Shown: in pieces, positions 49,604 to 59,085 of the stretch | Layout: every line of letters begins with the position of its first letter | Numbering within the stretch: position 1 is the stretch's first letter | DNA from: Rhizobium sp. FKY42 | GTDB lineage: Bacteria > Pseudomonadota > Alphaproteobacteria > Rhizobiales > Rhizobiaceae | Reading direction: 5' to 3' | DNA: 64,000 bases | NCBI RefSeq assembly: GCF_005222835.1 | Contig: NZ_STGA01000008.1 | Span: 117,192-181,191, forward strand | Made by a program: the position numbers and the translations under genes | The notes under the pieces: model-generated | The model's input: only the letters and a program-made list of their open reading frames with translations | What the model was told of the DNA's origin: nothing | Databases searched by the model: none

Positions 49604-49790
49604 ATATCAGCCAATCTTCCAAATGGGAAGCCAAATTAGAGATCTCGGTAACAGGTGAGTGCCGGTATTGCGTAGTTTCTCCGGAATCTCTGCGTGTGTC
49701 TCTCGCCGAGGGCTTCGGTCGCTCTACATGAGGTCGGGCTTGGACAATTGGTTCCGGGCCGCAGGTACAGAATTGGGGAAGGGTTTATCG

Positions 49791-50705
49791 ATGACTGGAA
49801 TTCGCAAGCAATTGGGCGCGCTCATACTGGCGCTGGGGTTTTCGGTGACAGGCGCGCAGGGACAGGTGGTTGTGTCTTCCAAGATCGATACGGAAGGGGG
49901 CGTGTTGGGCAACATCATCCTCAGCATGTTGAAGGCAAACAACATTGAAGCGACGGATCGTCTGCAACTGGGTGCAACACCAATCGTGCGCAAGGCGCTT
50001 CTGGCTGGCGAAATCGACATTTACCCGGAGTATACAGGAAATGGCGCCTTCTTCTTCAACAAGGCGGAGGACGCGGCCTGGAAGGATGCGGCAAAGGCGT
50101 TCGAGACCGTAAAGAAGCTGGATTACGACGCTAACAAGGTAGTTTGGCTTTCAGCCTCGCCTGCCAACAACACCTGGGCGATTGCCGTTCGCAAGGATGT
50201 AGTCGACAAAAACAAGCTGAAATCGCTGTCGGATTTCGGAAAATATGTGACGGGCGGCGGGCAGGTCGTTCTCGCGGCATCTGCCGAGTTCGTCAATTCT
50301 CCGGCCGCTCTGCCAGCCTTTCAGACAACCTACAGCTTCAAGCTCCAGCCAAACCAGTTGATTACGCTGTCCGGCGGTGACACAGCCGCGACAATCGCGG
50401 CGGCGGCTAATCAGACGAATGGTGCAAATGCCGCCATGGTATACGGAACCGACGGTGGCATTGCGCCATCGGGGCTTGTGGTTCTGGAAGACGACAAGGG
50501 CGTCCAGCCTGTCTACCAGCCGGCGCCGGTTATTCGCGAGCAGATTCTCAAGAAAAACCCGAAGATCGAGGAAATCCTCAACCCGGTTTTCGCGAAGCTT
50601 GATCTCATGACTTTGCAGGAACTGAATGGACGCGTTCAACTGGGTGGCGAACCTGCCAAGGCGGTGGCCGATGAATTTCTGAAGAAGAACGGTTTTCTGA
50701 AGTAA
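49791..50705 (+). CDS. osmF: Osmoprotectant ABC transporter substrate-binding protein
   Basis: 304 aa. A signal peptide (LGALILALGFSVTGAQGQ) precedes an OpuAC-type binding domain: SSKIDTEGGVLGNIILSML, RKALLAGEIDIYPEYTGNG and AAMVYGTDGGIAPSG. It belongs to the YehZ/OsmF branch of glycine-betaine/choline binding proteins. Start at ATG 49791. First gene of the osmF-yehY-yehX-yehW operon, divergent from dinB. Confidence 0.9.
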   Translation: MTGIRKQLGALILALGFSVTGAQGQVVVSSKIDTEGGVLGNIILSMLKANNIEATDRLQLGATPIVRKALLAGEIDIYPEYTGNGAFFFNKAEDAAWKDAAKAFETVKKLDYDANKVVWLSASPANNTWAIAVRKDVVDKNKLKSLSDFGKYVTGGGQVVLAASAEFVNSPAALPAFQTTYSFKLQPNQLITLSGGDTAATIAAAANQTNGANAAMVYGTDGGIAPSGLVVLEDDKGVQPVYQPAPVIREQILKKNPKIEEILNPVFAKLDLMTLQELNGRVQLGGEPAKAVADEFLKKNGFLK

Positions 50706-50757
50706 TCGCGCGAACTCATCGAGGAGCCGGATCAGCTTTCGGCTCCATTCGAGGAAC

Positions 50758-51948
50758 GTGAAACCGGGCAGGGTGGATTTGATCAAACAGAGGATCGACA
50801 AACTGGGGGCCGTCATCGCGCTAATTGCCATGCCAGCACTCCTGTTTGTGCCGTTCGTCACGTTCAAGGCCAACCGGATTGTGCACGGACAGCCGGTTTC
50901 GGTTTATTCGGCCCTGCCAACATGGGCAGCAGCCTGTTTGACAGGCGTGACATTCGGCGTGCTCCTGAGTGCTATGATAAAAACGGGCGTGCTGGTGAGA
51001 GTGCTTGCGGCCTGCCTTGGTCTTGTCACGGTGCTCATCGCCATCGGTCTCGCAGCAATTCATCTGACGCCAGACGGTAACAGCTTTGTACGTGTTTCAA
51101 CGGCATCTGGCTTCTGGCTGATGCTGTTTGCGCTTTCGATGCTGCTGATCGATGCGCTAGCCCGATTGCGTCCGCAACCCGTCGCGCGGATGCTCTTGTT
51201 GCTGGGTGGCCTGCTGACAATTGCGGCATTCGTGATGAGTGGTCTTTGGAACGAGCTTTCGCTGCTGAAGGAATTTTCAACCCGAGCAGACGGTTTCTGG
51301 CGGGAAGCGTGGCGACATCTGGCGCTTGCAGTTGGCTCTCTTTTAGCGGCCTTTGCCATTGGATTGCCACTCGGCATACTGTGCTACCGGGTCGAGAAGG
51401 CGAGAGCTGCGATACTCAGCCTCCTCAACATTATCCAAACCGTTCCATCAATCGCGCTTTTCGGGCTTCTGATTGCGCCGCTCGGCTGGATCGCGGCAAA
51501 CCTTGCCGGCGCATCCGAACTCGGCATCCGGGGTATCGGAGCCGCGCCCGCCTTCATCGCGCTCGTCCTCTATGCGCTTCTTCCCATCGTGGCCAACACG
51601 GTGAGCGGTCTGGTTGGCGTAGATGCTGCCGTCAGCAATGCCGCCAAAGGTCTTGGCATGACCGATGGCCAGATCCTGCGACGGATAGAGCTGCCGCTTG
51701 CCATGCCCGCCATTCTCACTGCCATTCGCATTGTCTTGGTGCAAAACATCGGCATGGCAACCATTGCGGCACTGATTGGTGGTGGCGGCTTCGGCGTTTT
51801 CGTTTTTCAGGGGATCGGTCAGACTGCGACTGATCTTGTGCTGCTTGGGGCGCTACCAACCGTTGCACTCGCGCTGTGTGCTGCCGTGATCATGGACGCG
51901 TTGACCGAACTTGCTACCCGCGCTCGCAAGGAGACTGCCACCGCATGA
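50758..51948 (+). CDS. yehY: Osmoprotectant ABC transporter permease (YehY-like)
   Basis: 396 aa with about eight membrane segments; the N-terminal half has extra helices compared with most permeases, as in YehY. The C-terminal BPD_transp domain has the EAA-type loop SNAAKGLGMTDGQILRRIELPLAMPAI. Start is GTG (50758), with another GTG 15 bases on. Its stop overlaps the ATPase start (ATGA). Confidence 0.9.
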   Translation: MKPGRVDLIKQRIDKLGAVIALIAMPALLFVPFVTFKANRIVHGQPVSVYSALPTWAAACLTGVTFGVLLSAMIKTGVLVRVLAACLGLVTVLIAIGLAAIHLTPDGNSFVRVSTASGFWLMLFALSMLLIDALARLRPQPVARMLLLLGGLLTIAAFVMSGLWNELSLLKEFSTRADGFWREAWRHLALAVGSLLAAFAIGLPLGILCYRVEKARAAILSLLNIIQTVPSIALFGLLIAPLGWIAANLAGASELGIRGIGAAPAFIALVLYALLPIVANTVSGLVGVDAAVSNAAKGLGMTDGQILRRIELPLAMPAILTAIRIVLVQNIGMATIAALIGGGGFGVFVFQGIGQTATDLVLLGALPTVALALCAAVIMDALTELATRARKETATA

Positions 51949-52880
51949 TCGAGATAGACGAGATCTCCAAACTTTACGATGGGCGCGCTGCCGTGGACCG
52001 GGTTTCGATGCAGATTCCGGCGTCGACGATCACCGCGGTCGTGGGCACATCCGGCTCCGGCAAGACGACGCTTATGCGCATGGTCAATCGCCTGATCGAG
52101 CCCACCTCCGGACAGATCAAAATCAACGGTCAGGACATTGCCGACACGCCGCCCCACGAATTGCGCAGGCGGATCGGCTATGCCATACAGGGACACGGCC
52201 TCTTCCCGCACCAAACGGTCTACGACAACATCGCGACAGTGCCGCGTCTCCTGAAATGGCATAGATCGCGTATCGAGCAAAAAGTGCGCGACCTGCTGAC
52301 CCTTTTTCAACTTGACTTCGATAGTTTTGCCCGCCGGCACCCACACGAATTGTCCGGCGGTCAGCAGCAACGCGTTGGTGTAGCACGCGCCCTTGCGGCA
52401 GAGCCGGAACTGCTGCTGATGGATGAACCCTTCGGGGCGCTCGATCCGATCATCCGGGCCAAGGCGCAAAGCGACCTAAGAGATATTCAGCACAAACTCG
52501 GCACGACGATCCTGCTGGTGACCCACGATATTGATGAAGCATTTCGTCTTTCCGATCGGATTGCGGTCATGAACGCGGGTAGGCTGCTGCAATATGCAGA
52601 ACCGCGAACGCTTCTGATACATCCAGCAGATCCATTCGTGGCGGAAATGGTGGGGCAGGCAGAACGTGGACTTCGCCTTCTGTCTCTGAGCGGCATTGAT
52701 GCAATTACCGAAGATGGACATGCAGAAGGAGACCTGCTGCCGGCAGACATGAACCAGCGCGATGCACTGTCGCAACTTCTCTGGAGCGGACGCAATGCCG
52801 CGCCCATTGCTCAGCCGGATGGGCGGGCGCCAAGGCGGGTAACGCTGTCGCGTCTGCTTGCGGCTGCGGCGGAGCGATGA
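51945..52880 (+). CDS. yehX: Osmoprotectant ABC transporter ATPase (YehX-like)
   Basis: 311 aa. Walker A GTSGSGKTT, Q-loop, signature LSGGQQQRVGVARAL, Walker B LLLMDEPFGALDP and the H-loop VTHDIDEAF. The C-terminus beyond about residue 240 lacks a clear CBS pair. Starts at the ATGA overlap with yehY. Energises uptake with YehY and YehW. Confidence 0.94.
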   Translation: MIEIDEISKLYDGRAAVDRVSMQIPASTITAVVGTSGSGKTTLMRMVNRLIEPTSGQIKINGQDIADTPPHELRRRIGYAIQGHGLFPHQTVYDNIATVPRLLKWHRSRIEQKVRDLLTLFQLDFDSFARRHPHELSGGQQQRVGVARALAAEPELLLMDEPFGALDPIIRAKAQSDLRDIQHKLGTTILLVTHDIDEAFRLSDRIAVMNAGRLLQYAEPRTLLIHPADPFVAEMVGQAERGLRLLSLSGIDAITEDGHAEGDLLPADMNQRDALSQLLWSGRNAAPIAQPDGRAPRRVTLSRLLAAAAER

Positions 52881-53629
52881 TGCAGATCACGTCCGGTATC
52901 GTCTTCAGAACGCTGTTCGGCCTCGGCATTCTGGCTTTTCTGGCAAGACCGGAATGGTTTGAATCGGCTCTCGGGCTGTTTGTTGATCCGAATATGCCGG
53001 TCGTATATCGCCAGGGTAATCTGTTTTTTCTTCTCCTTCAGCATTTGGCCCTAGTTCTTGCCGCAACAACGGTAGCTACTCTCGTCGCTATCACCGCCGC
53101 AATCTTCGTCACGCGGTCCGTCGGAATCGACTTTATGCCGCTTTCTCGCAGCATCGTTTCAATCGGCCAGACCTTTCCGCCCGTTGCAGTTCTGGCCCTG
53201 TGCGTGCCTGTTCTGGGCTTCGGCAACGGACCCACCCTGGTGGCACTCATCCTCTACGGCCTTCTTCCGATCTTTGAGAATGCGCTGACGGCGCTACGCA
53301 CGATAGATCCGGCGGTTCTGGAGGCGGCACGGGGTAGCGGGATGAGTGAGTCACAGAAGCTCATGCGGGTCGAAATGCCGCTTGCCATGCCCTTGATCAT
53401 ATCCGGTATTCGACTGTCCGCAGTCATCAGTGTTGCTACGGCCACGATCGGCTCCACGGTGGCGGCGAAGACGTTGGGCGAAGTCATCGTTGCAGGCCTG
53501 CAAAGCTACAACTACGCCTTCATTCTCCAGGGGGGAGTGCTTGTAGCGGCACTTGCCTTGCTGATCCATGATACTCTGATGATCGTGGAACTTCGTATGC
53601 AACGTCTTCGACGACCCGTGAGTAACTGA
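52877..53629 (+). CDS. yehW: Osmoprotectant ABC transporter permease (YehW-like)
   Basis: 250 aa with about six membrane segments. EAA-type loop EAARGSGMSESQKLMRVEMPLAMPLI. Start overlaps the ATPase stop by 4 bases. The last 110 bases overlap, on the opposite strand, the 3' end of the VOC gene. Completes the four-gene transporter. Confidence 0.92.
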   Translation: MMQITSGIVFRTLFGLGILAFLARPEWFESALGLFVDPNMPVVYRQGNLFFLLLQHLALVLAATTVATLVAITAAIFVTRSVGIDFMPLSRSIVSIGQTFPPVAVLALCVPVLGFGNGPTLVALILYGLLPIFENALTALRTIDPAVLEAARGSGMSESQKLMRVEMPLAMPLIISGIRLSAVISVATATIGSTVAAKTLGEVIVAGLQSYNYAFILQGGVLVAALALLIHDTLMIVELRMQRLRRPVSN

Positions 53630-54533
53630 AGAGACGAACCAGCACATCTCCAGGCGCCTGCAAACAAATGCCGTCGAGCAGGTCAACCGACTCGCTGGCG
53701 GCGGCACTGCTATCACGGAAAACAGGCAAACAGTGTTCATCCCGCACATAAAGCGTAAACTCGCGCATGCGGGCCATTCCTTTCGGAGCTGGGCGCCGAA
53801 CACCGTCGCGACGAACCTGCAAGGCCAGACGATGGGTAAATTCGCCGCCCGCGCTCAGATCGCCAAAACCCATGTCCGGCAAGAAGCGATTTTCCCGGAA
53901 GCCAAGCGCCTTGAAGAAGGCATAGTCTGTTTCCAAACCGGAAACATCGAGATGAAGATGGCCGATGTAGGCAAGATCCGAAACAGGAGCGACGACGGCC
54001 AGATCGCAGACCTGCGCCAGTTCCCATTCAACATCGAGGGGAAGAGGAGGACCGAGGGGCAGATCCGAGACACCAGTTGCTGCGAAGCGGGACCCTGCTT
54101 CGAGCTCCGCGCTTCGCCGCTCCGGAGTCTCAAGCGTGACCTCCACACCCAAACCGTCAGGATCCTTGAAGTACAAAGATTTAGCAATGACCCGGTCGGT
54201 TGCTTCGACCTCTACATTCTTGCTGAGCAGACGCCTGAAGATTCGGGAAAACTCCGCTTGGGACGGAACATGGATTGCAAGATGATGAAGTCCGTCAAAA
54301 CCCTTTTGCGCAGCAACCCTAGCGCAAGGGTGGAGCACGATTAGCGTGCGCCATGCTGTTCCGAGCTCGGCGACCGTGCCAAGTTTCCGCGGTTTCAGAC
54401 CGACAACACCCTGCCAGAATGCGATTGCACGCTCAAAATCCGTCACCTCTAGATGAACGCAGCCATAGACTGTCCTTTCACCGGTTAACCAGAGCGGAAA
54501 ACCTGTCGCATTGTGGTTTGACGAAAGCTCCAA
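53520..54533 (-). CDS. VOC (glyoxalase/dioxygenase fold) protein
   Basis: 337 aa. Two VOC modules: the first has VYGCVHLEVTDFERAIAFWQ and GLHHLAIHVPSQAEF, then YFKDPDGLGVEV; the second has YIGHLHLDVSGLETDYAFF. This is the CatE/YfiE (catechol 2,3-dioxygenase-like) group; the His and Glu ligands suggest a metal site. Substrate unknown. TTG start at 54533 with GGGAGGG upstream. The C-terminal 35 or so residues lie antisense to yehW and extend past the usual end of the family. A decayed LysR gene is divergent from it. Confidence 0.8.
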   Translation of the reverse strand: MELSSNHNATGFPLWLTGERTVYGCVHLEVTDFERAIAFWQGVVGLKPRKLGTVAELGTAWRTLIVLHPCARVAAQKGFDGLHHLAIHVPSQAEFSRIFRRLLSKNVEVEATDRVIAKSLYFKDPDGLGVEVTLETPERRSAELEAGSRFAATGVSDLPLGPPLPLDVEWELAQVCDLAVVAPVSDLAYIGHLHLDVSGLETDYAFFKALGFRENRFLPDMGFGDLSAGGEFTHRLALQVRRDGVRRPAPKGMARMREFTLYVRDEHCLPVFRDSSAAASESVDLLDGICLQAPGDVLVRLFSYSRVVEDVAYEVPRSSEYHGSARQVPLQALPPGE

Positions 54534-54732
54534 AGTTACCCTCCCAGGAACATGAGAATATATAAATTTGGTGTAATAATCGGCGTCTAGATATTTTCGA
54601 TTTTCATTATTGGCATCCGAATAGATAACGGAGACTATTCCATTGATTTGCTTTGCCTTGGTTCAAAATATCTATTTGTTATCATGTAATCATGATCTAT
54701 ATTGTGAATGCTCGATTTCTCAGGTGTTGATG

Positions 54733-55371
54733 ATGGACAGTCTGCTCAGCTTGCGGGTTTTCGCAGCCGGTGCCGAATTGCGGGGCTTCGCCGCGGCCGC
54801 AGGGCGGCTTAAACTCTCAGCAGCCATGGCCGGCAAGCACCGTCAGAAGCTTGAAAAATGCTCGCGACGCGGCTGCCGCAACGAACCGGCCGGAGCGTCA
54901 GCCTGACGGACGACGGCATAATCTATCTTGAGCGCGTTCGTCGAGCAGGCCTGGCGCAGCAACAAGATGAAACAGTGGGTCGGCCAGACCAGATTTCCGA
55001 CCTAAATGACAAGCCGTTTCTCTGCTATTCTCCGTACGGAACAGATGGTCGTTTGCGTTATGAGGAGGGCAACAGGATCGTGGACCTACAGTTCAAACCG
55101 GTGTTCCGCAGCGACCATGAGCAGCTTCTTCTTCAGTGCGCCAGGAAAGCAATGGGGTTCATTTTTCTTGCCCGCCATCTTGGCGGAGGAGGAATTCTCT
55201 AACGGCAGGCTGTAGCATGTCTTGCCCAGCGTAATCCACGTCGCACCACCGCTTTATGCAGTCTATTCCTCCAGCGAAGATAACAACATTCCTGGACTTC
55301 ATCCGCCATCGCAGCAATCTTGTCTGGCAGAGCACCGGTGATGAAACACCGACGGAACCGGACCCATTGTA
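54733..55371 (+). pseudogene. Decayed LysR-family regulator
   Basis: The start encodes MDSLLSLRVFAAGAELRGFA, a LysR helix-turn-helix, then shifts frame near 54860 into TRLPQRTGRSVSLTDDGIIY (the end of that domain). A deletion removes most of the linker and first sensor lobe. The frame resumes with ISDLNDKPFLCYSPYGTDGR, shifts again near 55160 (GFIFL/AILAEEEFSNGRL) and near 55285, ending in KITTFLDFIRHRSNLVW. At least three frameshifts and one deletion. It was probably the regulator of the divergent VOC gene. Confidence 0.85.
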
Positions 55372-55440
55372 GCAACACAACGAGCGATTTGGTTACGGTT
55401 TGAGCGCCATTCAGCGCACTCCCGATACCGAAGGTGGACA

Positions 55441-55530
55441 TGGCGGAAGAGGTGGGATTCGAACCCACGGTACGCTTTCACGCACGCCGGTTTTCAAGAC
55501 CGGTTCCTTAAACCACTCGGACACTCTTCC
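55441..55530 (-). tRNA. tRNA-Ser (anticodon UGA)
   Basis: On the minus strand: acceptor GGAAGAG/CTCTTCC, anticodon stem CCGGT/ACCGG with loop CTTGAAA giving anticodon TGA, a long variable arm (GCGTGCGTGAAAGCGTACC) and T arm GTGGGTTCGAATCCCAC. The CCA end is encoded. A type II variable arm fits serine. Confidence 0.97.
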
Positions 55531-55850
55531 ATGTCTGCCGACGCAAAGCGCGACGGCGCGGCTGGGAGCGGTTTATAGTGATGTGATGGCTTGCGTCAAC
55601 TGCACTCGTACCGCACGCGACTGATTTTGCGTGATCGTTAGGCATTGGCGCGCATCCGAGCAGAACAATGCCTGAAACAGTCGTCGTGCACGGCTGGGGT
55701 TTTAGTCAAATATTAACCATATTTGCGAGTAATTTTAATTATCCACTCTTTTGGATCGCAATTTGGCCACGTTGAGGGCAAAACTTCACGCACATGAGAG
55801 CGGCGGGGTCTCGGCCTTTGCGTGCTCGCCGTTTCGGGACGGCGCCTGTA
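55531..55850. other. Intergenic region tRNA-Ser to rlpA
   Basis: 320 bases. It holds the tRNA-Ser promoter at 55572-55599 and a run of A/T-rich sequence near 55700-55745, which is probably the rlpA promoter area. I see no further gene. Confidence 0.5.
55572..55599 (-). promoter_or_regulatory. Promoter of tRNA-Ser
   Basis: On the minus strand TTGACG (55594-55599) and TATAAA (55572-55577) with a 16-base spacer. It ends 42 bases before the tRNA. Both hexamers match the consensus well. Confidence 0.75.
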
Positions 55851-57089
55851 ATGTGTTATGCGTGGGGCAAGAGTTTGAGTTCGCGAAAGAATAAGCTCGT
55901 TTTGGGTGCGAAGTGGCTTGGCGTCGCCTTTGTTTGTGCAAGCATGGCATCCTGCGCCTCCACATCCAACACGCCGACGGCGGCGAAAAAGAACAAGCCC
56001 AAAAGCAAAGAATACTTTGCGGAGAGCGAATATGGCGTAAAGGCCAGCCCGCGCGTGGTGGCTGACGGCCAACCGGTGCCCAAGGGCGGCGGTCGCTACA
56101 TGGTGGGCAATCCTTACGAGGTCAAAGGCAAGGTTTACGTTCCGAAAGAAGATCCCAACTACAACAAGACGGGATTGGCTTCCTGGTACGGTTCCGCCTT
56201 CCACGGGCGTTATACCGCTAACGGGGAGGTCTATGACAGCGAACACCTGTCAGCGGCTCACCCGACATTTCCGCTGCCGAGCTACGCCCGCGTTACCAAC
56301 ATGGATACCGGCTCCTCCGTTGTCGTTCGTGTGAATGATCGCGGTCCATTCCATCCGGGTCGTATCATCGACGTTTCCGACAAGACGGCTGAACTTCTCG
56401 ATTTCAAGCGGATCGGTACGGCACGCGTTAACGTGCAGTACGTCGGCAAAGCTGATCTCAGTGGTCACGACATGCCCTACTTGATGGCATCCTATGTGCG
56501 AAAGGGCAGCCGCCTGCCGGGTATCTATCCTGATCCGCAAATCGCAACAGGCGTGATGGTGGCTTCCAATCAGCCGCTAGGAGATCAGCTGCAGAGCTTT
56601 GCCCGCAATGGTGGCGTGCCCACCGCCGCGGCACGCCCAACCGCACCTAAAGCAGCAAAGCCGGAAATGCGCATGCCCGCCGCGCCAGTGATGTCGCAGA
56701 CCGCCGCAATATCCGCTCCAAAGCCGGTTCAGACGGCGGCACTTTCCGCACCCAAGCCAAGTGACCGACCGGCCAATCTTCCAAATGCACGTCCGCCAAT
56801 TGCAACGGCCGCGCCCGTTGTAGCGCCAGTAACCTCCAGGCCAGTGGCGGTACCGGCTCATGCGCCTCAGCCCGCGCAAGTGGCGGTTGCCACATCTCAG
56901 CCGAAGAATGCAGTGCAGCCTGTAAAGCGCAACGCTACTCCCGCTTATACGTCTGAAACAGCCTATGCTGCACCGGCAAAGCGCGCACCAAGCGGGCCGC
57001 AGGTCGTTTTTGGAAATGTCATTCTGCGCGATGACGGAATGATGCAACAGGTCAACGATTCTGCAGGGCAAAAGCCTGTCAAGCGCTGA
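55851..57089 (+). CDS. rlpA: Septal ring lytic transglycosylase RlpA
   Basis: 412 aa from ATG 55851; an ATG at 55794 and a TTG at 55875 are alternatives, and the choice does not affect the domains. Lipoprotein signal with lipobox ASMASC. The double-psi beta-barrel is GLASWYGSAFHGRYTANGE to VRVNDRGPFHPGRIIDVS, with the catalytic Asp in VNDRGPF. A long Ala/Pro-rich C-terminal region (about residues 250-390) follows, and no SPOR domain is seen. It trims peptidoglycan at the division site. Followed by dacA. Confidence 0.88.
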   Translation: MCYAWGKSLSSRKNKLVLGAKWLGVAFVCASMASCASTSNTPTAAKKNKPKSKEYFAESEYGVKASPRVVADGQPVPKGGGRYMVGNPYEVKGKVYVPKEDPNYNKTGLASWYGSAFHGRYTANGEVYDSEHLSAAHPTFPLPSYARVTNMDTGSSVVVRVNDRGPFHPGRIIDVSDKTAELLDFKRIGTARVNVQYVGKADLSGHDMPYLMASYVRKGSRLPGIYPDPQIATGVMVASNQPLGDQLQSFARNGGVPTAAARPTAPKAAKPEMRMPAAPVMSQTAAISAPKPVQTAALSAPKPSDRPANLPNARPPIATAAPVVAPVTSRPVAVPAHAPQPAQVAVATSQPKNAVQPVKRNATPAYTSETAYAAPAKRAPSGPQVVFGNVILRDDGMMQQVNDSAGQKPVKR

Positions 57090-57133
57090 TCCCTTGGTTG
57101 CGCAGGCGCCACTGCACTGCTAGCTAGGCAAGC

Positions 57134-58324
57134 ATGCGCTTGACGAGTTTTACCATGATTTGCGGCTATACCCGTTCGACGCTTCTGATGGTCGCCGCCA
57201 TGGCTGGCGGCCTTTTGGCTGCCAGCCATTCGGTTGCGCAGGGCTTAGCCGATCTGAAGGCGAAGCAGGTTTATCTGGTTGAGTCAAAAAGCGGGACGGT
57301 GCTTCTCGCACAGAATGAAAACCAGGCTTTTCCTCCCGCCTCGCTTGCAAAGCTTATGACCATGGATCTGGTGTTCGAAGCGCTCAAGCAGGGTGAGATT
57401 CAACCGGACAAGACCTTTCCCGTATCGGAAAACGCATGGCGAACCGGCGGCGCACCGTCTGGCACGACGACCATGTTTGCTGCTTTGCGATCACAGATCC
57501 CAGTGATGGATCTCGTGCGCGGCGTCGTGGTTCATAATGCCAATGATGCCTGCATCATCCTCGCAGAAGGCATCTCTGGAAATGAGGCCAGTTTTGCTGC
57601 CCGGATGACCGCCAGGGCGAGGGACCTCGGGCTGACGCGCACCACATTCGGCAATTCGACGGGTCTGCCCGAACAGGAGAGCCGTACGACGGCCCGCGAT
57701 CTGGTTGAACTTGCCCGCCACATTCACACGACATATCCGGATTTCTACAAGCTTTACAGCCAGCCCGACTTTACCTGGAACAAGATTTTCCAGCGCAACA
57801 AGAATCCACTTCTTTCTCTGGGAATCGGCATAGACGGACTGGGGGCAGGCTATGCCGAAGGTGCCGGTTTTGCAGCCGTTGCGTCGGTGGAGCGCAACGG
57901 CACGCGGCTGTTCATCGCGCTCGGCGGACTGCAAAGCGACAAGGAACGTGCCGAGGAATCACGCCGGATCCTGGAATGGGCGCTCAGTTCCTTCGAAACC
58001 AGAACTGTTTTCAAGGCACAGGAGGTCATCGGGCAGGCCGCCGTTTATGGTGGTGCTCGTTCGCACGTGGATCTTGTGGCAAAGGATTCGGTGGACGTCT
58101 ATGTGCCGACGAAGAACCCGGAGCGGCTATCGGGGCGCATTGTCTATCAATGGCCTTTGCGTGCGCCGATTGAGCAGGGGCAACAGATCGGTACCTTGCG
58201 GATTTCGGAAGGCGAACGCGAGATAAAGACCGTACCGCTCTACGCAAATTACGCGGTTGGCGTCGGTGGACTTGTGTCAAAGGCCACGGATGCCGTACTG
58301 GAACTCATGCTCTTCTGGCTGTGA
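57134..58324 (+). CDS. D-alanyl-D-alanine carboxypeptidase family protein, degenerate active site
   Basis: 396 aa. Signal peptide near residues 12-35, then a serine peptidase S11 domain with the SxxK motif (S70, K73 in ASLAKLM). The SxN motif is changed to N135-A136-N137 (HNANDAC), and the KTG motif to G237-A238-G239 (DGLGAGY). The C-terminal beta-rich domain ends in a hydrophobic helix that would anchor it in the membrane. With two of three catalytic elements altered it may bind rather than cleave peptidoglycan peptides. Sits between rlpA and tmk. Confidence 0.88.
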   Translation: MRLTSFTMICGYTRSTLLMVAAMAGGLLAASHSVAQGLADLKAKQVYLVESKSGTVLLAQNENQAFPPASLAKLMTMDLVFEALKQGEIQPDKTFPVSENAWRTGGAPSGTTTMFAALRSQIPVMDLVRGVVVHNANDACIILAEGISGNEASFAARMTARARDLGLTRTTFGNSTGLPEQESRTTARDLVELARHIHTTYPDFYKLYSQPDFTWNKIFQRNKNPLLSLGIGIDGLGAGYAEGAGFAAVASVERNGTRLFIALGGLQSDKERAEESRRILEWALSSFETRTVFKAQEVIGQAAVYGGARSHVDLVAKDSVDVYVPTKNPERLSGRIVYQWPLRAPIEQGQQIGTLRISEGEREIKTVPLYANYAVGVGGLVSKATDAVLELMLFWL

Positions 58325-58401
58325 TGTTCAGCCAGTCGATCCGATCAACTTTGGCACGATGCAAGAATGGCTGATCAGCCTTTTCGGTGCCCGGAGCAAC
58401 A

Positions 58402-59085
58402 ATGAGCGAGACTGAAGCCAAAGGCTTGTTCGTGACATTCGAAGGCGGGGAAGGGGCTGGCAAGTCCACCCAGATTCGCCGGTTGGCCGGAAGCCTGAAG
58501 GACAAGGGCCATGATGTGTTGGTGACGCGCGAACCGGGAGGTTCGTCGGGTGCGGAGGCGGTGCGGCATGTTCTCCTTTCAGGTGGGGCCGAGCGTTTTG
58601 GCGTGCGCATGGAAGCCATGCTGTTTGCAGCGGCACGGAATGACCATGTGGAGCAAGTCATCCGGCCAGCGCTTAGCTCGGGCAGGGTGGTGCTGTGCGA
58701 CAGGTTCATCGATTCGTCACGCGTGTATCAGGGCATAACAGGAAATCTGGATGCGGCCTTCGTCGATGCTCTCGAGGAAATTGCCATTGATGGCGTTCGT
58801 CCTGATCTGACGATCATACTAGACCTTCCAGCTTCGATTGGTCTTGCCAGAGCGCGTCGGCGAGGCGAGGCGGAAGGGACTTCAGTGCAGCCGGACCGCT
58901 TCGAAAAGGAAGAAGTCGAGGTTCACGAAAAACGCAGGCAGGCGTTTCGCGAAATTGCTGAAGCTGCCCCTGAACGCTGTCGGGTGATCGATGCTCAACA
59001 GACCGAGGAGGAGGTCGCAAGCGAGATCATCGCCATTGTGACTACCATGATGCGAGAGCGCGGCGGCACGGACATCCCACGATGA
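58402..59085 (+). CDS. tmk: Thymidylate kinase
   Basis: 227 aa from ATG 58402 (GGAG upstream). P loop [19 protein letters not shown] motif, and [15 protein letters not shown]. Phosphorylates dTMP to dTDP for DNA synthesis. The stop overlaps the holB start by 4 bases. Confidence 0.96.
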   Translation: MSETEAKGLFVTFEGGEGAGKSTQIRRLAGSLKDKGHDVLVTREPGGSSGAEAVRHVLLSGGAERFGVRMEAMLFAAARNDHVEQVIRPALSSGRVVLCDRFIDSSRVYQGITGNLDAAFVDALEEIAIDGVRPDLTIILDLPASIGLARARRRGEAEGTSVQPDRFEKEEVEVHEKRRQAFREIAEAAPERCRVIDAQQTEEEVASEIIAIVTTMMRERGGTDIPR

